From contig NC_079877.1 in the NCBI RefSeq assembly GCF_029227915.1, positions 20,175,851-20,239,850 on the forward strand: DNA of 64,000 nucleotides. Direction: 5' to 3'. Below are positions 23,769 to 37,007 of this stretch, in pieces; positions within the stretch are counted from its first letter, which is position 1, and each line of letters opens with the position of its first letter. Position numbers and translations under genes: made by a program. The notes under the pieces are model-generated. The model did not search any database and was not told the DNA's origin. It saw nothing but the letters and a program-made list of their open reading frames with translations. Source of the DNA: Hydractinia symbiolongicarpus (taxonomy: Eukaryota; Cnidaria; Hydrozoa; Anthoathecata; Hydractiniidae).

Positions 23769-24082
23769 GATGTGCATATTTTACATGATAACCTCACAAA
23801 TATCGAGAGATATACCCTGTCTATTATTTCCAGGAGGGGCCATGGCTTTGACGGGAAGTTCTGGAGTATTAAATGCTCTCTTTAAGCTACGCAAACTCAA
23901 TTAGGGTCAGCGCTCTGCCAGACAACTCCCTGCAACACCCAACGGCCCACACATGGCTTGGGTTAACCCGGGGCTATGGTAATATTCAATTGCATATATT
24001 GAATCGCCCATAGGGGTAATCGAACCCCGGTCTCCTGCACAAAGTACGAGAGTGATAACCACTAAACTACGGCGCCTAGCAC
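23769..24082 (-). mobile_element. tRNA-derived SINE, copy 2
   Basis: Reverse-oriented copy: the minus strand from 24082 reads GGCGCCGTAGTTTAGTGGTT (A box), GGGGTTCGATTACCCC (B box), the shared body and the 3' part CCATGGCCCCTCCTGGAAAT, ending near ATATGCACATCT at 23769. It is about full length. Confidence 0.85.
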
Positions 24083-26069
24083 CTTTATTTTACCAACACA
24101 GTTTGGGAAATGTGAACCAGACCTTTACCCTTCTGATCAAATTATTGCTGCTTAAACGAAGCATATATTGCTTCTAGGAAATCATAGTTCTACTGGGAAA
24201 GTTGATACCTGAGGGAAGAGATCTTAGCGTAGATATAAGGACTAACGGTTGCTAAGCATTATTTTAATTTTGACCCAATTTTAAACCTAATATTTTCAAC
24301 TGGGTTGCTTCTAAAAAATTATTCAACTAACATTTATAAGACATTGAAAACATATTTTATACTTAGCTAGCCAGCTATCTAAGTTTGTAGGGTTAACCAA
24401 AAAAAAGACAAGTTTCGCCCACAATGCTTGTAACGACGTGTTCAAACTACAATATATAAGAAAAATATATGTAGTGAATATTCAAAAAAAATGACTAAGG
24501 AAATATAACAAATATTATAAACTATATAATGCTTACCAGCTTGCCAAGTGTGAGAGCTTTGAAAAATAAACTTGATTAGAATTTAAATAAACTTGTTGAA
24601 AAAAATTGAATTTGTGAAGGATTATTTAAACTTTTCTTGACATTGAAAAAGATGTGATCACCTCAGAGACTTCAAGTGAACAAGTGAACTGAAAAATCTG
24701 CTTTTAAATAAATAAATATAAATTCCCTATGGAGTACACTTTACAATTAAATTTTATAACATTGCACAAATTGACATTTAATTAACACAAAGACACAAAC
24801 AGGTGATTAAATTTTTACACTAAATACACTTAGGTAACTACACTTGACAACACAATAGTTAAATAAATTACAGAACAAACATGGCAGACAAAACATAAAG
24901 ACAAATTTTAACATAGAGCTGACTCAACAAAGCTAGCTTTAGTTTTGTTTTCTTATTAGCTGTCAAATAGCTTTGACGTAGGCAACAAACCCTGGAGACG
25001 AGGATGGCCCCTTGAAGAGAATTCAATGTTCCATTTAATTGAGGCAAAATAAAGACAGAAAAAAATCGTGAAAGCGTTAATTTCTTGTCTCTTTCATTTC
25101 CTTTGTATCCTCTTAGTGATAACGCTTGGTGATAAGGCAAAATTGCTTTCTGAAAGATCCAGTCAGTCCTTTAATTTTTTTCGTATACTTTAAGATCTTT
25201 ATTTTACTAGCTGATGTATGTATATATTTTCTATTTACTTTTAAACGATACGAACTTGTATATATAAACGAAATTGTAACTCTCTTTTACACACTACTAC
25301 TACTCTATATTTTTGTTATTCTATGTGCGTTATTATCCAAAACTCACGTTATATTACACACTATCGCCTATATTAATAGGTTACCTCTGTCCTATGACTG
25401 TGACAGGAATAGTGGACATGTTCGTTTTTTTTGATGTAGCCGAAAAAGCCATGTCTTAAAAATGTTATTGGTGGACAAAAAGTAAACGTTACCACACTAC
25501 TAGCAAGGAAGTTCTCAAGTAGGTTAAAGTCGACCAACTCCTCACTCCCAACCCCTTCCACAGCTACCACTCAAAAACCTCTTACGTCATCAACATAAAT
25601 TATCATAAATTATTAAAAATTATCCAAGAATTATTAAAAAAGTCACGCAAAAAAGCAAAAAAAGTCAGCCAAAAAGTCACGTGACCTATACCGCACATGC
25701 GCAAATATATTTTGAGTATAGGTTAAATCCATACTCAAAAAAGTTTTGTGCACTAAGAAATTTTTTGTTAGTTGGTAAAAAATATACCTGTAACAAAGAG
25801 ATAAGTCGGTTCAAGAATGAAATGACGAAACTCTACATTATAACAATAGGGCAAAGGAACAAATTCGTTCGGGGCAACACTGCAGGACTTAGCTGAAGCG
25901 CAGGAAAACTACCACGATGTCGAAGGCATAAAAGACAAATACCATGGAGTCGAAGACATCAAGCACATGTTCCCTCGCGAAAAAAAATGATTCACGGAAT
26001 CTGAAGGAATCGAAGACATTCAGCATACATTCGACGAAAACGACGCACACAGTTGCTGGAGGATGGGAA
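24083..26069. other. Long AT-rich interval with no gene recognised
   Basis: Only short open frames without known motifs. One dispersed CCCTGGAGACGAGG terminus lies at about 24989. Bases 25890-26060 include CATGGAGTCGAAGACATCAA and similar near-repeats of GTCGAAG-ACAT. The LINE-like frame becomes recognisable only from about 26070. Confidence 0.35.
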
Positions 26070-26683
26070 TCGTATCAAAACGTTACAATGCTTAAAACAC
26101 AATATGTCAAACTACCACCACTTAAAATTAGTTACCGGTGCTATAAGAATTTTGATGAAACTTATTTTTTAGAGGATATATCTCGGTCTATGACCAATAT
26201 CTCAAATTATGATGATTTTCATAGTATATTTACATCTTTATTAGATAGGCATGCTCCATTGAAAACCAAGTTCCTCAGGGCAAATAATAGGCCCCATGTC
26301 TCTAAAACTCTCAGAAAGGCGATCATGAAACGTTCGCGTCTTAAAAGGGTAGCTAACACTTCCGGGAAAGACGATGATGTGAGAGCATTTAAAAAACAAA
26401 GAAACTTGGTGGTCAATATAAATAGGCAGGACAAGAAAACTTTCTTTTCCAACTTTGGCCGAAGTAATATGAGTAAAGGTTTTTGGAAATCGGTAAAACC
26501 TTTGTTTAATGAAAAAGCCAAATATGGTAAAGAAAGAATTACTCTTGTTGACACGGATATATTATATAATAATGATAGTGATATTGCAAACATATTTAAT
26601 AAATATTTTAATAAAGTTACTGACAACCTTAACATGCCACACATTCCTCAAGCTCTTTCATCCGAGTGTGATGCTGTTCTTGC
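26070..26683 (+). pseudogene. LINE ORF2, 5' part (interrupted by the insertion at 26684)
   Basis: The open frame 25944-26750 carries, from about 26100 on, the linker between endonuclease and reverse transcriptase of a CR1-type ORF2: ISYRCYKNFDETYF, LLDRHAPLKTKFLRANNRPH, LRKAIMKRSRLKR, FWKSVKPLFNEKAKYG and IANIFNKYFNKV. The frame is intact until GATGCTGTTCTTGC at 26670-26683, where a foreign terminal repeat starts. It resumes at 49388 in the same codon. The endonuclease is missing, so the LINE was already 5'-truncated; the first 40 or so codons of the open frame are not LINE-like. Confidence 0.85.
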
Positions 26684-26979
26684 CAGGTGCGGATCCAGGG
26701 TTAGTCAGATAAGTCGCGTGACTAAGTGTAAATTTGACGAAAAATGTTAGCCAAGCGAAGATGTCGACGATCCAGGTGTTGCAAACGGAGGGCGTTAAAA
26801 AATCAGATGGTAATTTTTTTACGGCGAAAAGCCATGGTTCACAGCCCTCTCCAATTCGCCTATAGCGATGTTGACGTCAAAGTTGTGACGTCGCTACCAT
26901 ATAGACTGAGAGGGTTGCAAATTATAGCTTACAGATTTTGACTGATTCATTTTATGGCAAGCCAAATTCACAAGTATTC

Positions 26980-27140
26980 GATATACCTAGTATATCAATC
27001 GAAAAACTAGGTTTAACGGTAAGAAAAACCAGGTTTTTCGTTCCCGTGATCGAGATACTAGGTTTTTCGATTCGATAAACCTGGTATCTCAAAGTAAATT
27101 TTGGAAAAACTTGGTATTTCGGTCGAGATTCAAGGTTTCT
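26980..27140. promoter_or_regulatory. Left subterminal array of seven 17-bp palindromes
   Basis: Seven sites of the form GA(W)A(W)ACC-N-GGT(W)T(W)TC have their middle base at 26988, 27009, 27031, 27060, 27082, 27112 and 27133. Spacings are 21, 22, 29, 22, 30 and 21 bp, close to two or three DNA turns. Examples are GATATACCTAGTATATC and GAAAAACCAGGTTTTTC. A matching array lies at the right end (40643-40884), and copy 2 repeats this one at 33200-33360. Such arrays next to transposon ends are often transposase-binding sites; that role is inferred. Confidence 0.8.
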
Positions 27141-29888
27141 AAAAAATACACCAGTGGATGGATAATAATCCAGTGTAGTGATGCATATCTATTTCGACTA
27201 AGTTAGGTTCCGCAAAGTACACCATTGACATCTTGTTCAATGCAGCAATGACTTTTTGCTAAAAAAAACCCTGCAAAAGCAGGTTTTGTTTATACTTTCA
27301 TTTACCACTACGAGACAGTGATATTGAAGCTAGGAGAGAGAGAGAGAGGATCCTAGCTAGAGGCAGGCAGTGTAAGATAACTATTGGTAGTATTATGTTT
27401 CCGTTCTAAGAAACAGCCATAGGGTATGCCCCAACTTAATTTTGCTTAAAGCAAACTTATGTTTGGGCTAGCTAGCACACTAATGATGACGAAGTAAAAA
27501 AAAAAGTGATCTTACCCCAGTAAGTGATCTTTTACTACTTAATAACAGTTACCTAGTTACCTACATCAAATTATATGGCTAGGCACCAAAAACATCTCTG
27601 CTTATAGCTAAACGAGTTACTCATCATTTTGTTGTTCTCAGAATCCGTTTTACTACTGGAAATCAATAAAAAAAGAGCTTGGTGAGCTTTAAGACAGGCA
27701 TGTTTAGAAATTCATTTAAGGACAGGCATTTTGGCATTTTTTAGACATATTTAATCGCACAATCAGTTTATGACACCTTATTAACTGATAACTATTTTTA
27801 ACTGGTTAATAGCTACATTTTTCTGTGGGTAAGCTATTTTGGCTCTAACAACCGCATGGCAGGTAAAAAGATGTGGAAGCTTGCTTAAGAAATGTCCTAT
27901 CAGACCATTTCTTTTTACGGAAACATTGTTGAGGCTTTAAACTATTATTGTAGATTGCTCTACATTCTGCTTAATATACCTATATATTCATTTAAAGTCT
28001 TACCAATACCTTTGTCCAAAGGAATAGACTGAACAAGACTTTCTTTCACCTAGCATGTACATCTTTTTGCCTACCAGGCAATTTCTAAAGCCAGAAGGGC
28101 TTACTGTGAAAAATGTAAACATTCAAAAAAATCTCTCTATATATATATATATACAAGTGCTTATTGGCTAAAAAGCCTTAACGACAGGCTTTACATATAT
28201 ATACTGCACCATATAACTTTTAATTTTGTAGCAGCAATAATGATAGCTATATGTAAACAAGTAACACTGCCGGGAAATCAAAAAACAAAACAATAAAAAA
28301 AGATAAACCGCAGTGTGTTTTTTTATCTATATTTTACGGTAAGCAGTTAATAAGCCATTCTTATTACCTGGAAAGTCTGTGGAGAGTTCTCTGGAATTTA
28401 AACTTGCACAAAAATTTCATGAATCAGGATCTTTCCTGCTAGAGTATTAGATTACCAAAGTAATTGAGAAAAATTGGCTAACTCTGAAACACTTTTTAAA
28501 TTCTCGAAAACCTTGTTAGAAACTTTCCATATTTTGTCTCAGTGAGGACCCTAGCATACTATAAACAAGTATTTTTTTTAGATATTTTGGGAGTTGTCGT
28601 ATTGTATGAACTAAAAAGAGCAATGCATGTCATTATCATATGGAGTAGATACAAATGACTAAAGGAGTTATTTTTAAATCAATATGAAAAATACCTGTTA
28701 CTGTGTAAGAAAATACTGTACTTGAAAAATTTGTATTTTCATAACCTTGTTATAATTTTATTATATTCCATTTATTTAAAATTTAGCATTTGTTTTTTGT
28801 TATCCTTGGGCTATGTCATTTTTTACTATTTGTCCACTTTTTACTATTTGTCCATTTATCCTATTTATTAATTTTTATTTGTGCTATATAAAATTTTGAA
28901 TGCAATAAAAATACACCAGGGGTACAATCAATAATAATTTTTTTATAATAAAAGCTTATTTATACCAATATTATTTCCAAGTCGGTGTGATGAAACTCGA
29001 TAGACAAAAAAATTACTATTTTTGTGTACAAGTTGTTGGCTTCAGCATAAAGTAGTGATTTGCTCTGCTGGGGAAATATACAATTTTTTTTAAAAAAAGT
29101 TTAGCTTCTGCTTGTATTGTATTCTGATCAAATTAATGTATGGCATATATAAAAACGTTCGTTAGTAGTGCAGAAATTACGCCCAAAAAGTTTTGCACGA
29201 AAATTAATACACTCGAAAATATTTCAATTTACTATATGGTATCCGCAATCTTAGAGGATATCAAGCTACAACCCTGGACACAATATTTGTGGAAATGGCC
29301 GTTTTTTGGCTGTTTCTCAAAATGGCTAAACAGCATTACTTCACCAGTACTATGCAGCTGGTAGGTTGTAAACGTTTTACTTTGACAAGGGTGTGGAGCC
29401 AAGTAACGAACGTCGAAAATGCGCTAGCTGCACTTTTCGCAATGTCTGTCTTATGAAATAATTCATTCCAAAATATCGGGAAGTTAGGGCGTGCCGACGG
29501 CAGCAAAAATTAGCACCGTTTAAGAGTTTGACAAGGACTCTTTACAAATTTAGAGTGCCTGTTATTTACATAGAAACGGCTTTCTCAATTGCTTGTAATT
29601 ACGAACTTCGAAATTTCGTCCTTCTTTCCACTAATTTATGTCTGGGGTTGTAGGATATAATACTTTAAGGAAAGAGACTTTCGCGCAAAAAAAATTTCGC
29701 AGTACCAAAATCACCGCAAAATTTCAGGTTTGCGTTTAGGTTTTTTTAGATTTTTTTTTTGGAATAAACTTTTGCTTATATGAGGGTTTCGTATATATAT
29801 TTAGGTTAAAAAAACGATCGAAAAACATAAAATAATGATGACATCGCAATTTTAGAATGACGCTATTACGTATATTATTGACGTGTAC

Positions 29889-30062
29889 TAGTCGTTAGCC
29901 CGTGGAAAAATCCACGGGTTCGCCCGTCCTTTAAACTTACCCATGGCAACAAAGTGGACAAAAATATATCGCATTTGATATTCGTGTTTCCGTAACATCA
30001 TTTTCTAACTCAGCGGGGGTCTGCGCAGAAACAGACAGACGACGGCTATTATTATAGAGACT
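29889..30062. mobile_element. Short element of the ACTAGTCG...TATTATTATAGAGACTAG family
   Basis: Begins CTAGTCGTTAGCCCGTGG, followed by a terminal hairpin (CCCGTGG AAAAAT CCACGGG). It ends with ACAGACAGAC, then CTATTATTATAGAGACTAG. Relatives are at 36109-36282 (duplicated with segment A), 53680-53847, 57460 and 58047; the ACAGACAGAC tail also occurs at 61777. It carries no gene. Confidence 0.65.
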
Positions 30063-30620
30063 AGCCGGGAAACCCGGCGTCGAAACGCCGGGTTAAGCCA
30101 CAAGTAAAGGTGTGATCCGGCATTGAACACTCTGTGGAGCGCTTAATAAGAGCGGTAAACTGTCCCACACGATCAGGTGGAGCGCTTTAGTACAGGTATA
30201 CAGTATGTTGTTAATCATTTGAAGCGCATACACCATTATAGTGTGCGACTGTAACATATTTTTCAAAAAATAACTTTCCCGCAACGATAACTGATATAAA
30301 AACAGAGTTTACAAAGTGTTGTTACTCCATCATAGCAAAAACAATCGTCAATTTTATTTCATTTTGCGGAATAACTTTTTGCGCAAGTTAAAAAATTAAT
30401 CGTGACACTGAGCTGAACGCTTAGTACAGTTAAACCGTGTTGCACAGGCGTAAATCAAGTTAAGCGCATACACCATTATAGTGTGCGACTGTAACATATT
30501 TTTTTTAAATTACTTTCCCGCAACAATAGCTGATATGAAAACAGAGTTTACAAACCGTTGTTACCCTGTCACCAAACATACCGTATCAATTTATGATGAC
30601 TGTCGGTATGCCACAGAAAG
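30063..30620. repeat. Hairpin-headed repeat with an internal 241-bp duplication
   Basis: Starts CCGGGAAACCCGGCGTCG and continues AAACGCCGGGTT (nested hairpins). The block GCGCATACACCATTATAGTG followed by TGCGACTGTAACATATTTTT occurs at about 30219 and again at about 30460, together with the following 90 bp (TTTCCCGCAAC..., ACAGAGTTTACAAA). It directly abuts the preceding element. The same sequence recurs at 36283-36840 as part of segment A copy 2. Confidence 0.6.
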
Positions 30621-30812
30621 TTTGGAGTAGCTTCTCCGTTCAAATAAAATGCACATAATTATTAGTCATTTTTCCTTTGTTAGGTAGGGCAATAGTGCTA
30701 CCTTGTTACCCTGCTGGATGTTTTACTTAAAACTACCGTAGCCACTATTAATATGTTCTAATAAAAGAGGATCGGCAGAGCCATTTGTCAGTTATTATTA
30801 TCAGTACCAAAA

Positions 30813-33050
30813 CGGTGATTTTGGTACTGCGAAATTTTTTTTGCGCGAAAGTCTCTTTCCTTAAAGTATTATGTCCTACAACCCCAGACATAAATTAGTG
30901 GAAAGAAGGACGAAATTTCGAAGTTCGTAATTACAAGCAATTGAGAAAGCCGTTTCTATGTAAATAACAGGCACTCTAAATTTGTAAAGAGTCCTTGTCA
31001 AACTCTTAAACGGTGCTAATTTTTGCTGCCGTCGGCACGCCCTAACTTCCCGATATTTTGGAATGAATTATTTCATAAGACAGACATTGCGAAAAGTGCA
31101 GCTAGCGCATTTTCGACGTTCGTTACTTGGCTCCACACCCTTGTCAAAGTAAAACGTTTACAACCTACCAGCTGCATAGTACTGGTGAAGTAATGCTGTT
31201 TAGCCATTTTGAGAAACAGCCAAAAAACGGCCATTTCCACAAATATTGTGTCCAGGGTTGTAGCTTGATATCCTCTAAGATTGCGGATACCATATAGTAA
31301 ATTGAAATATTTTCGAGTGTATTAATTTTCGTGCAAAACTTTTTGGGCGTAATTTCTGCACTACTAACGAACGTTTTTATATATGCCATACATTAATTTG
31401 ATCAGAATACAATACAAGCAGAAGCTAAACTTTTTTTAAAAAAAATTGTATATTTCCCCAGCAGAGCAAATCACTACTTTATGCTGAAGCCAACAACTTG
31501 TACACAAAAATAGTAATTTTTTTGTCTATCGAGTTTCATCACACCGACTTGGAAATAATATTGGTATAAATAAGCTTTTATTATAAAAAAATTATTATTG
31601 ATTGTACCCCTGGTGTATTTTTATTGCATTCAAAATTTTATATAGCACAAATAAAAATTAATAAATAGGATAAATGGACAAATAGTAAAAAGTGGACAAA
31701 TAGTAAAAAATGACATAGCCCAAGGATAACAAAAAACAAATGCTAAATTTTAAATAAATGGAATATAATAAAATTATAACAAGGTTATGAAAATACAAAT
31801 TTTTCAAGTACAGTATTTTCTTACACAGTAACAGGTATTTTTCATATTGATTTAAAAATAACTCCTTTAGTCATTTGTATCTACTCCATATGATAATGAC
31901 ATGCATTGCTCTTTTTAGTTCATACAATACGACAACTCCCAAAATATCTAAAAAAAATACTTGTTTATAGTATGCTAGGGTCCTCACTGAGACAAAATAT
32001 GGAAAGTTTCTAACAAGGTTTTCGAGAATTTAAAAAGTGTTTCAGAGTTAGCCAATTTTTCTCAATTACTTTGGTAATCTAATACTCTAGCAGGAAAGAT
32101 CCTGATTCATGAAATTTTTGTGCAAGTTTAAATTCCAGAGAACTCTCCACAGACTTTCCAGGTAATAAGAATGGCTTATTAACTGCTTACCGTAAAATAT
32201 AGATAAAAAAACACACTGCGGTTTATCTTTTTTTATTGTTTTGTTTTTTGATTTCCCGGCAGTGTTACTTGTTTACATATAGCTATCATTATTGCTGCTA
32301 CAAAATTAAAAGTTATATGGTGCAGTATATATATGTAAAGCCTGTCGTTAAGGCTTTTTAGCCAATAAGCACTTGTATATATATATATATAGAGAGATTT
32401 TTTTGAATGTTTACATTTTTCACAGTAAGCCCTTCTGGCTTTAGAAATTGCCTGGTAGGCAAAAAGATGTACATGCTAGGTGAAAGAAAGTCTTGTTCAG
32501 TCTATTCCTTTGGACAAAGGTATTGGTAAGACTTTAAATGAATATATAGGTATATTAAGCAGAATGTAGAGCAATCTACAATAATAGTTTAAAGCCTCAA
32601 CAATGTTTCCGTAAAAAGAAATGGTCTTATAGGACATTTCTTAAGCAAGCTTCCACATCTTTTTACCTGCCATGCGGTTGTTAGAGCCAAAATAGCTTAC
32701 CCACAGAAAAATGTAGCTATTAACCAGTTAAAAATAGTTATCAGTTAATAAGGTGTCATAAACTGATTGTGCGATTAAATATGTCTAAAAAATGCCAAAA
32801 TGCCTGTCCTTAAATGAATTTCTAAACATGCCTGTCTTAAAGCTCACCAAGCTCTTTTTTTATTGATTTCCAGTAGTAAAACGGATTCTGAGAACAACAA
32901 AATGATGAGTAACTCGTTTAGCTATAAGCAGAGATGTTTTTGGTGCCTAGCCATATAATTTGATGTAGGTAACTAGGTAACTGTTATTAAGTAGTAAAAG
33001 ATCACTTACTGGGGTAAGATCACTTTTTTTTTTACTTCGTCATCATTAGT
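30813..33050 (-). repeat. Inverted third copy of the middle of segment A
   Basis: Reverse complement of 27479-29716 (position y = 60529 minus x) with only scattered single-base differences. It lies between the two direct copies, giving a direct-inverted-direct order. The junction on the left contains CAGTACCAAAA CGGTGA TTTTGGTACTG, a hairpin, and the junction on the right contains ATTAGTTACCCT twice in a row. Confidence 0.95.
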
Positions 33051-33064
33051 TACCCTATTAGTTA

Positions 33065-36000
33065 CCCTCTCCAATTCGCCTATAGCGATGTTGACGTCAA
33101 AGTTGTGACGTCGCTACCATATAGACTGAGAGGGTTGCAAATTATAGCTTACAGATTTTGACTGATTCATTTTATGGCAAGCCAAATTCACAAGTATTCG
33201 ATATACCTAGTATATCAATCGAAAAACTAGGTTTAACGGTAAGAAAAACCAGGTTTTTCGTTCCCGTGATCGAGATACTAGGTTTTTCGATTCGATAAAC
33301 CTGGTATCTCAAAGTAAATTTTGGAAAAACTTGGTATTTCGGTCGAGATTCAAGGTTTCTAAAAAATACACCAGTGGATGGATAATAATCCAGTGTAGTG
33401 ATGCATATCTATTTCGACTAAGTTAGGTTCCGCAAAGTACACCATTGACATCTTGTTCAATGCAGCAATGATTTTTTGCTAAAAAAAACCCTGCAAAAGC
33501 AGGTTTTGTTTATACTTTCATTTACCACTACGAGACAGTGATATTGAAGCTAGGAGAGAGAGAGAGAGGATCCTAGCTAGAGGCAGGCAGTGTAAGATAA
33601 CTATTGGTAGTATTATGTTTCCGTTCTAAGAAACAGCCATAGGGTATGCCCCAACTTAATTTTGCTTAAAGCAAACTTATGTTTGGGCTAGCTAGCACAC
33701 TAATGATGACGAAGTAAAAAAAAAAGTGATCTTACCCCAGTAAGTGATCTTTTACTACTTAATAACAGTTACCTAGTTACCTACATCAAATTATATGGCT
33801 AGGCACCAAAAACATCTCTGCTTATAGCTAAACGAGTTACTCATCATTTTGTTGTTCTCAGAATCCGTTTTACTACTGGAAATCAATAAAAAAAGAGCTT
33901 GGTGAGCTTTAAGACAGGCATGTTTAGAAATTCATTTAAGGACAGGCATTTTGGCATTTTTTAGACATATTTAATCGCACAATCAGTTTATGACACCTTA
34001 TTAACTGATAACTATTTTTAACTGGTTAATAGCTACATTTTTCTGTGGGTAAGCTATTTTGGCTCTAGCAACCGCATGGCAGGTAAAAAGATGTGGAAGC
34101 TTGCTTAAGAAATGTCCTATCAGACCATTTCTTTTTACGGAAACATTGTTGAGGCTTTAAACTATTATTGTAGATTGCTCTACATTCTGCTTAATATACC
34201 TATATATTCATTTAAAGTCTTACCAATACCTTTGTCCAAAGGAATAGACTGAACAAGACTTTCTTTCACCTAGCATGTACATCTTTTTGCCTACCAGGCA
34301 ATTTCTAAAGCCAGAAGGGCTTACTGTGAAAAATGTAAACATTCAAAAAAATCTCTCTCTATATATATATATACAAGTGCTTATTGGCTAAAAAGCCTTA
34401 ACGACAGGCTTTACATATATATACTGCACCATATAACTTTTAATTTTGTAGCAGCAATAATGATAGCTATATGTAAACAAGTAACACTGCCGGGAAATCA
34501 AAAAACAAAACAATAAAAAAAGATAAACCGCAGTGTGTTTTTTTATCTATATTTTACGGTAAGCAGTTAATAAGCCATTCTTATTACCTGGAAAGTCTGT
34601 GGAGAGTTCTCTGGAATTTAAACTTGCACAAAAATTTCATGAATCAGGATCTTTCCTGCTAGAGTATTAGATTACCAAAGTAATTGAGAAAAATTGGCTA
34701 ACTCTGAAACACTTTTTAAATTCTCGAAAACCTTGTTAGAAACTTTCCATATTTTGTCTCAGTGAGGACCCTAGCATACTATAAACAAGTATTTTTTTTA
34801 GATATTTTGGGAGTTGTCGTATTGTATGAACTAAAAAGAGCAATGCATGTCATTATCATATGGAGTAGATACAAATGACTAAAGGAGTTATTTTTAAATC
34901 AATATGAAAAATACCTGTTACTGTGTAAGAAAATACTGTACTTGAAAAATTTGTATTTTCATAACCTTGTTATAATTTTATTATATTCCATTTATTTAAA
35001 ATTTAGCATTTGTTTTTTGTTATCCTTGGGCTATGTCATTTTTTACTATTTGTCCACTTTTTACTATTTGTCCATTTATCCTATTTATTAATTTTTATTT
35101 GTGCTATATAAAATTTTGAATGCAATAAAAATACACCAGGGGTACAATCAATAATATTTTTTTTATAATAAAAGCTTATTTATACCAATATTATTTCCAA
35201 GTCGGTGTGATGAAACTCGATAGACAAAAAAATTACTATTTTTGTGTACAAGTTGTTGGCTTCAGCATAAAGTAGTGATTTGCTCTGCTGGGGAAATATA
35301 CAATTTTTTTTAAAAAAAGTTTAGCTTCTGCTTGTATTGTATTCTGATCAAATTAATGTATGGCATATATAAAAACGTTCGTTAGTAGTGCAGAAATTAC
35401 GCCCAAAAAGTTTTGCACGAAAATTAATACACTCGAAAATATTTCAATTTACTATATGGTATCCGCAATCTTAGAGGATATCAAGCTACAACCCTGGACA
35501 CAATATTTGTGGAAATGGCCGTTTTTTGGCTGTTTCTCAAAATGGCTAAACAGCATTACTTCACCAGTACTATGCAGCTGGTAGGTTGTAAACGTTTTAC
35601 TTTGACAAGGGTGTGGAGCCAAGTAACGAACGTCGAAAATGCGCTAGCTGCACTTTTCGCAATGTCTGTCTTATGAAATAATTCATTCCAAAATATCGGG
35701 AAGTTAGGGCGTGCCGACGGCAGCAAAAATTAGCACCGTTTAAGAGTTTGACAAGGACTCTTTACAAATTTAGAGTGCCTGTTATTTACATAGAAACGGC
35801 TTTCTCAATTGCTTGTAATTACGAACTTCGAAATTTCGTCCTTCTTTCCACTAATTTATGTCTGGGGTTGTAGGATATAATACTTTAAGGAAAGAGACTT
35901 TCGCGCAAAAAAAATTTCGCAGTACCAAAATCACCGCAAAATTTCAGGTTTGCGTTTAGGTTTTTTTAGATTTTTTTTTTGGAATAAACTTTTGCTTATA

Positions 36001-37007
36001 TGAGGGTTTCGTATATATATTTAGGTTAAAAAAACGATCGAAAAACATAAAATAATGATGACATCGCAATTTTAGAATGACGCTATTACGTATATTATTG
36101 ACGTGTACTAGTCGTTAGCCCGTGGAAAAATCCACGGGTTCGCCCGTCCTTTAAACTTACCCATGGCAACAAAGTGGACAAAAATATATCGCATTTGATA
36201 TTCGTGTTTCCGTAACATCATTTTCTAACTCAGCGGGGGTCTGCGCAGAAACAGACAGACGACGGCTATTATTATAGAGACTAGCCGGGAAACCCGGCGT
36301 CGAAACGCCGGGTTAAGCCACAAGTAAAGGTGTGATCCGGCATTGAACACTCTGTGGAGCGCTTAATAAGAGCGGTAAACTGTCCCACACGATCAGGTGG
36401 AGCGCTTTAGTACAGGTATACAGTATGTTGTTAATCATTTGAAGCGCATACACCATTATAGTGTGCGACTGTAACATATTTTTCAAAAAATAACTTTCCC
36501 GCAACGATAACTGATATAAAAACAGAGTTTACAAAGTGTTGTTACTCCATCATAGCAAAAACAATCGTCAATTTTATTTCATTTTGCGGAATAACTTTTT
36601 GCGCAAGTTAAAAAATTAATCGTGACACTGAGCTGAACGCTTAGTACAGTTAAACCGTGTTGCACAGGCGTAAATCAAGTTAAGCGCATACACCATTATA
36701 GTGTGCGACTGTAACATATTTTTTTTAAATTACTTTCCCGCAACAATAGCTGATATGAAAACAGAGTTTACAAACCGTTGTTACCCTGTCACCAAACATA
36801 CCGTATCAATTTATGATGACTGTCGGTATGCCACAGAAAGTTTGGAGTAGCTTCTCCGTTCAAATAAAATGCACATAATTATTAGTCATTTTTCCTTTGT
36901 TAGGTAGGGCAATAGTGCTACCTTGTTACCCTGCTGGATGTTTTACTTAAAACTACCGTAGCCACTATTAATATGTTCTAATAAAAGAGGATCGGCAGAG
37001 CCATTTG

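Larger units (their letters stand above)
26845..30793 (+). repeat. 3.95-kb segment A, copy 1 (left part of a palindrome-ended element)
   Basis: Matches 33065-37013 at a constant offset of 6220 bp with only a handful of differences (for example near 27249, 27851, 28142 and 28937). It starts CCCTCTCCAATTCGCC, taken as the left end of the element. After the palindrome array comes AT-rich sequence without a recognised gene, a short (GA)n at 27333-27346, and older repeats at 29266-29660, 29889-30062 and 30063-30620. A 74-codon frame at 29140 occurs in all three copies only because the segment is repeated. Confidence 0.95.

Noticed and set aside
29140-29364. 74-codon frame that occurs identically three times (29140, 31165, 35360)
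   Set aside because: It recurs only because the whole segment was copied by one recent event; it has no known domain and AT-rich flanks.
30093-30284. 63-codon minus-strand frame present at two places
   Set aside because: Lies in the hairpin-headed repeat and is duplicated with segment A; no protein signature.
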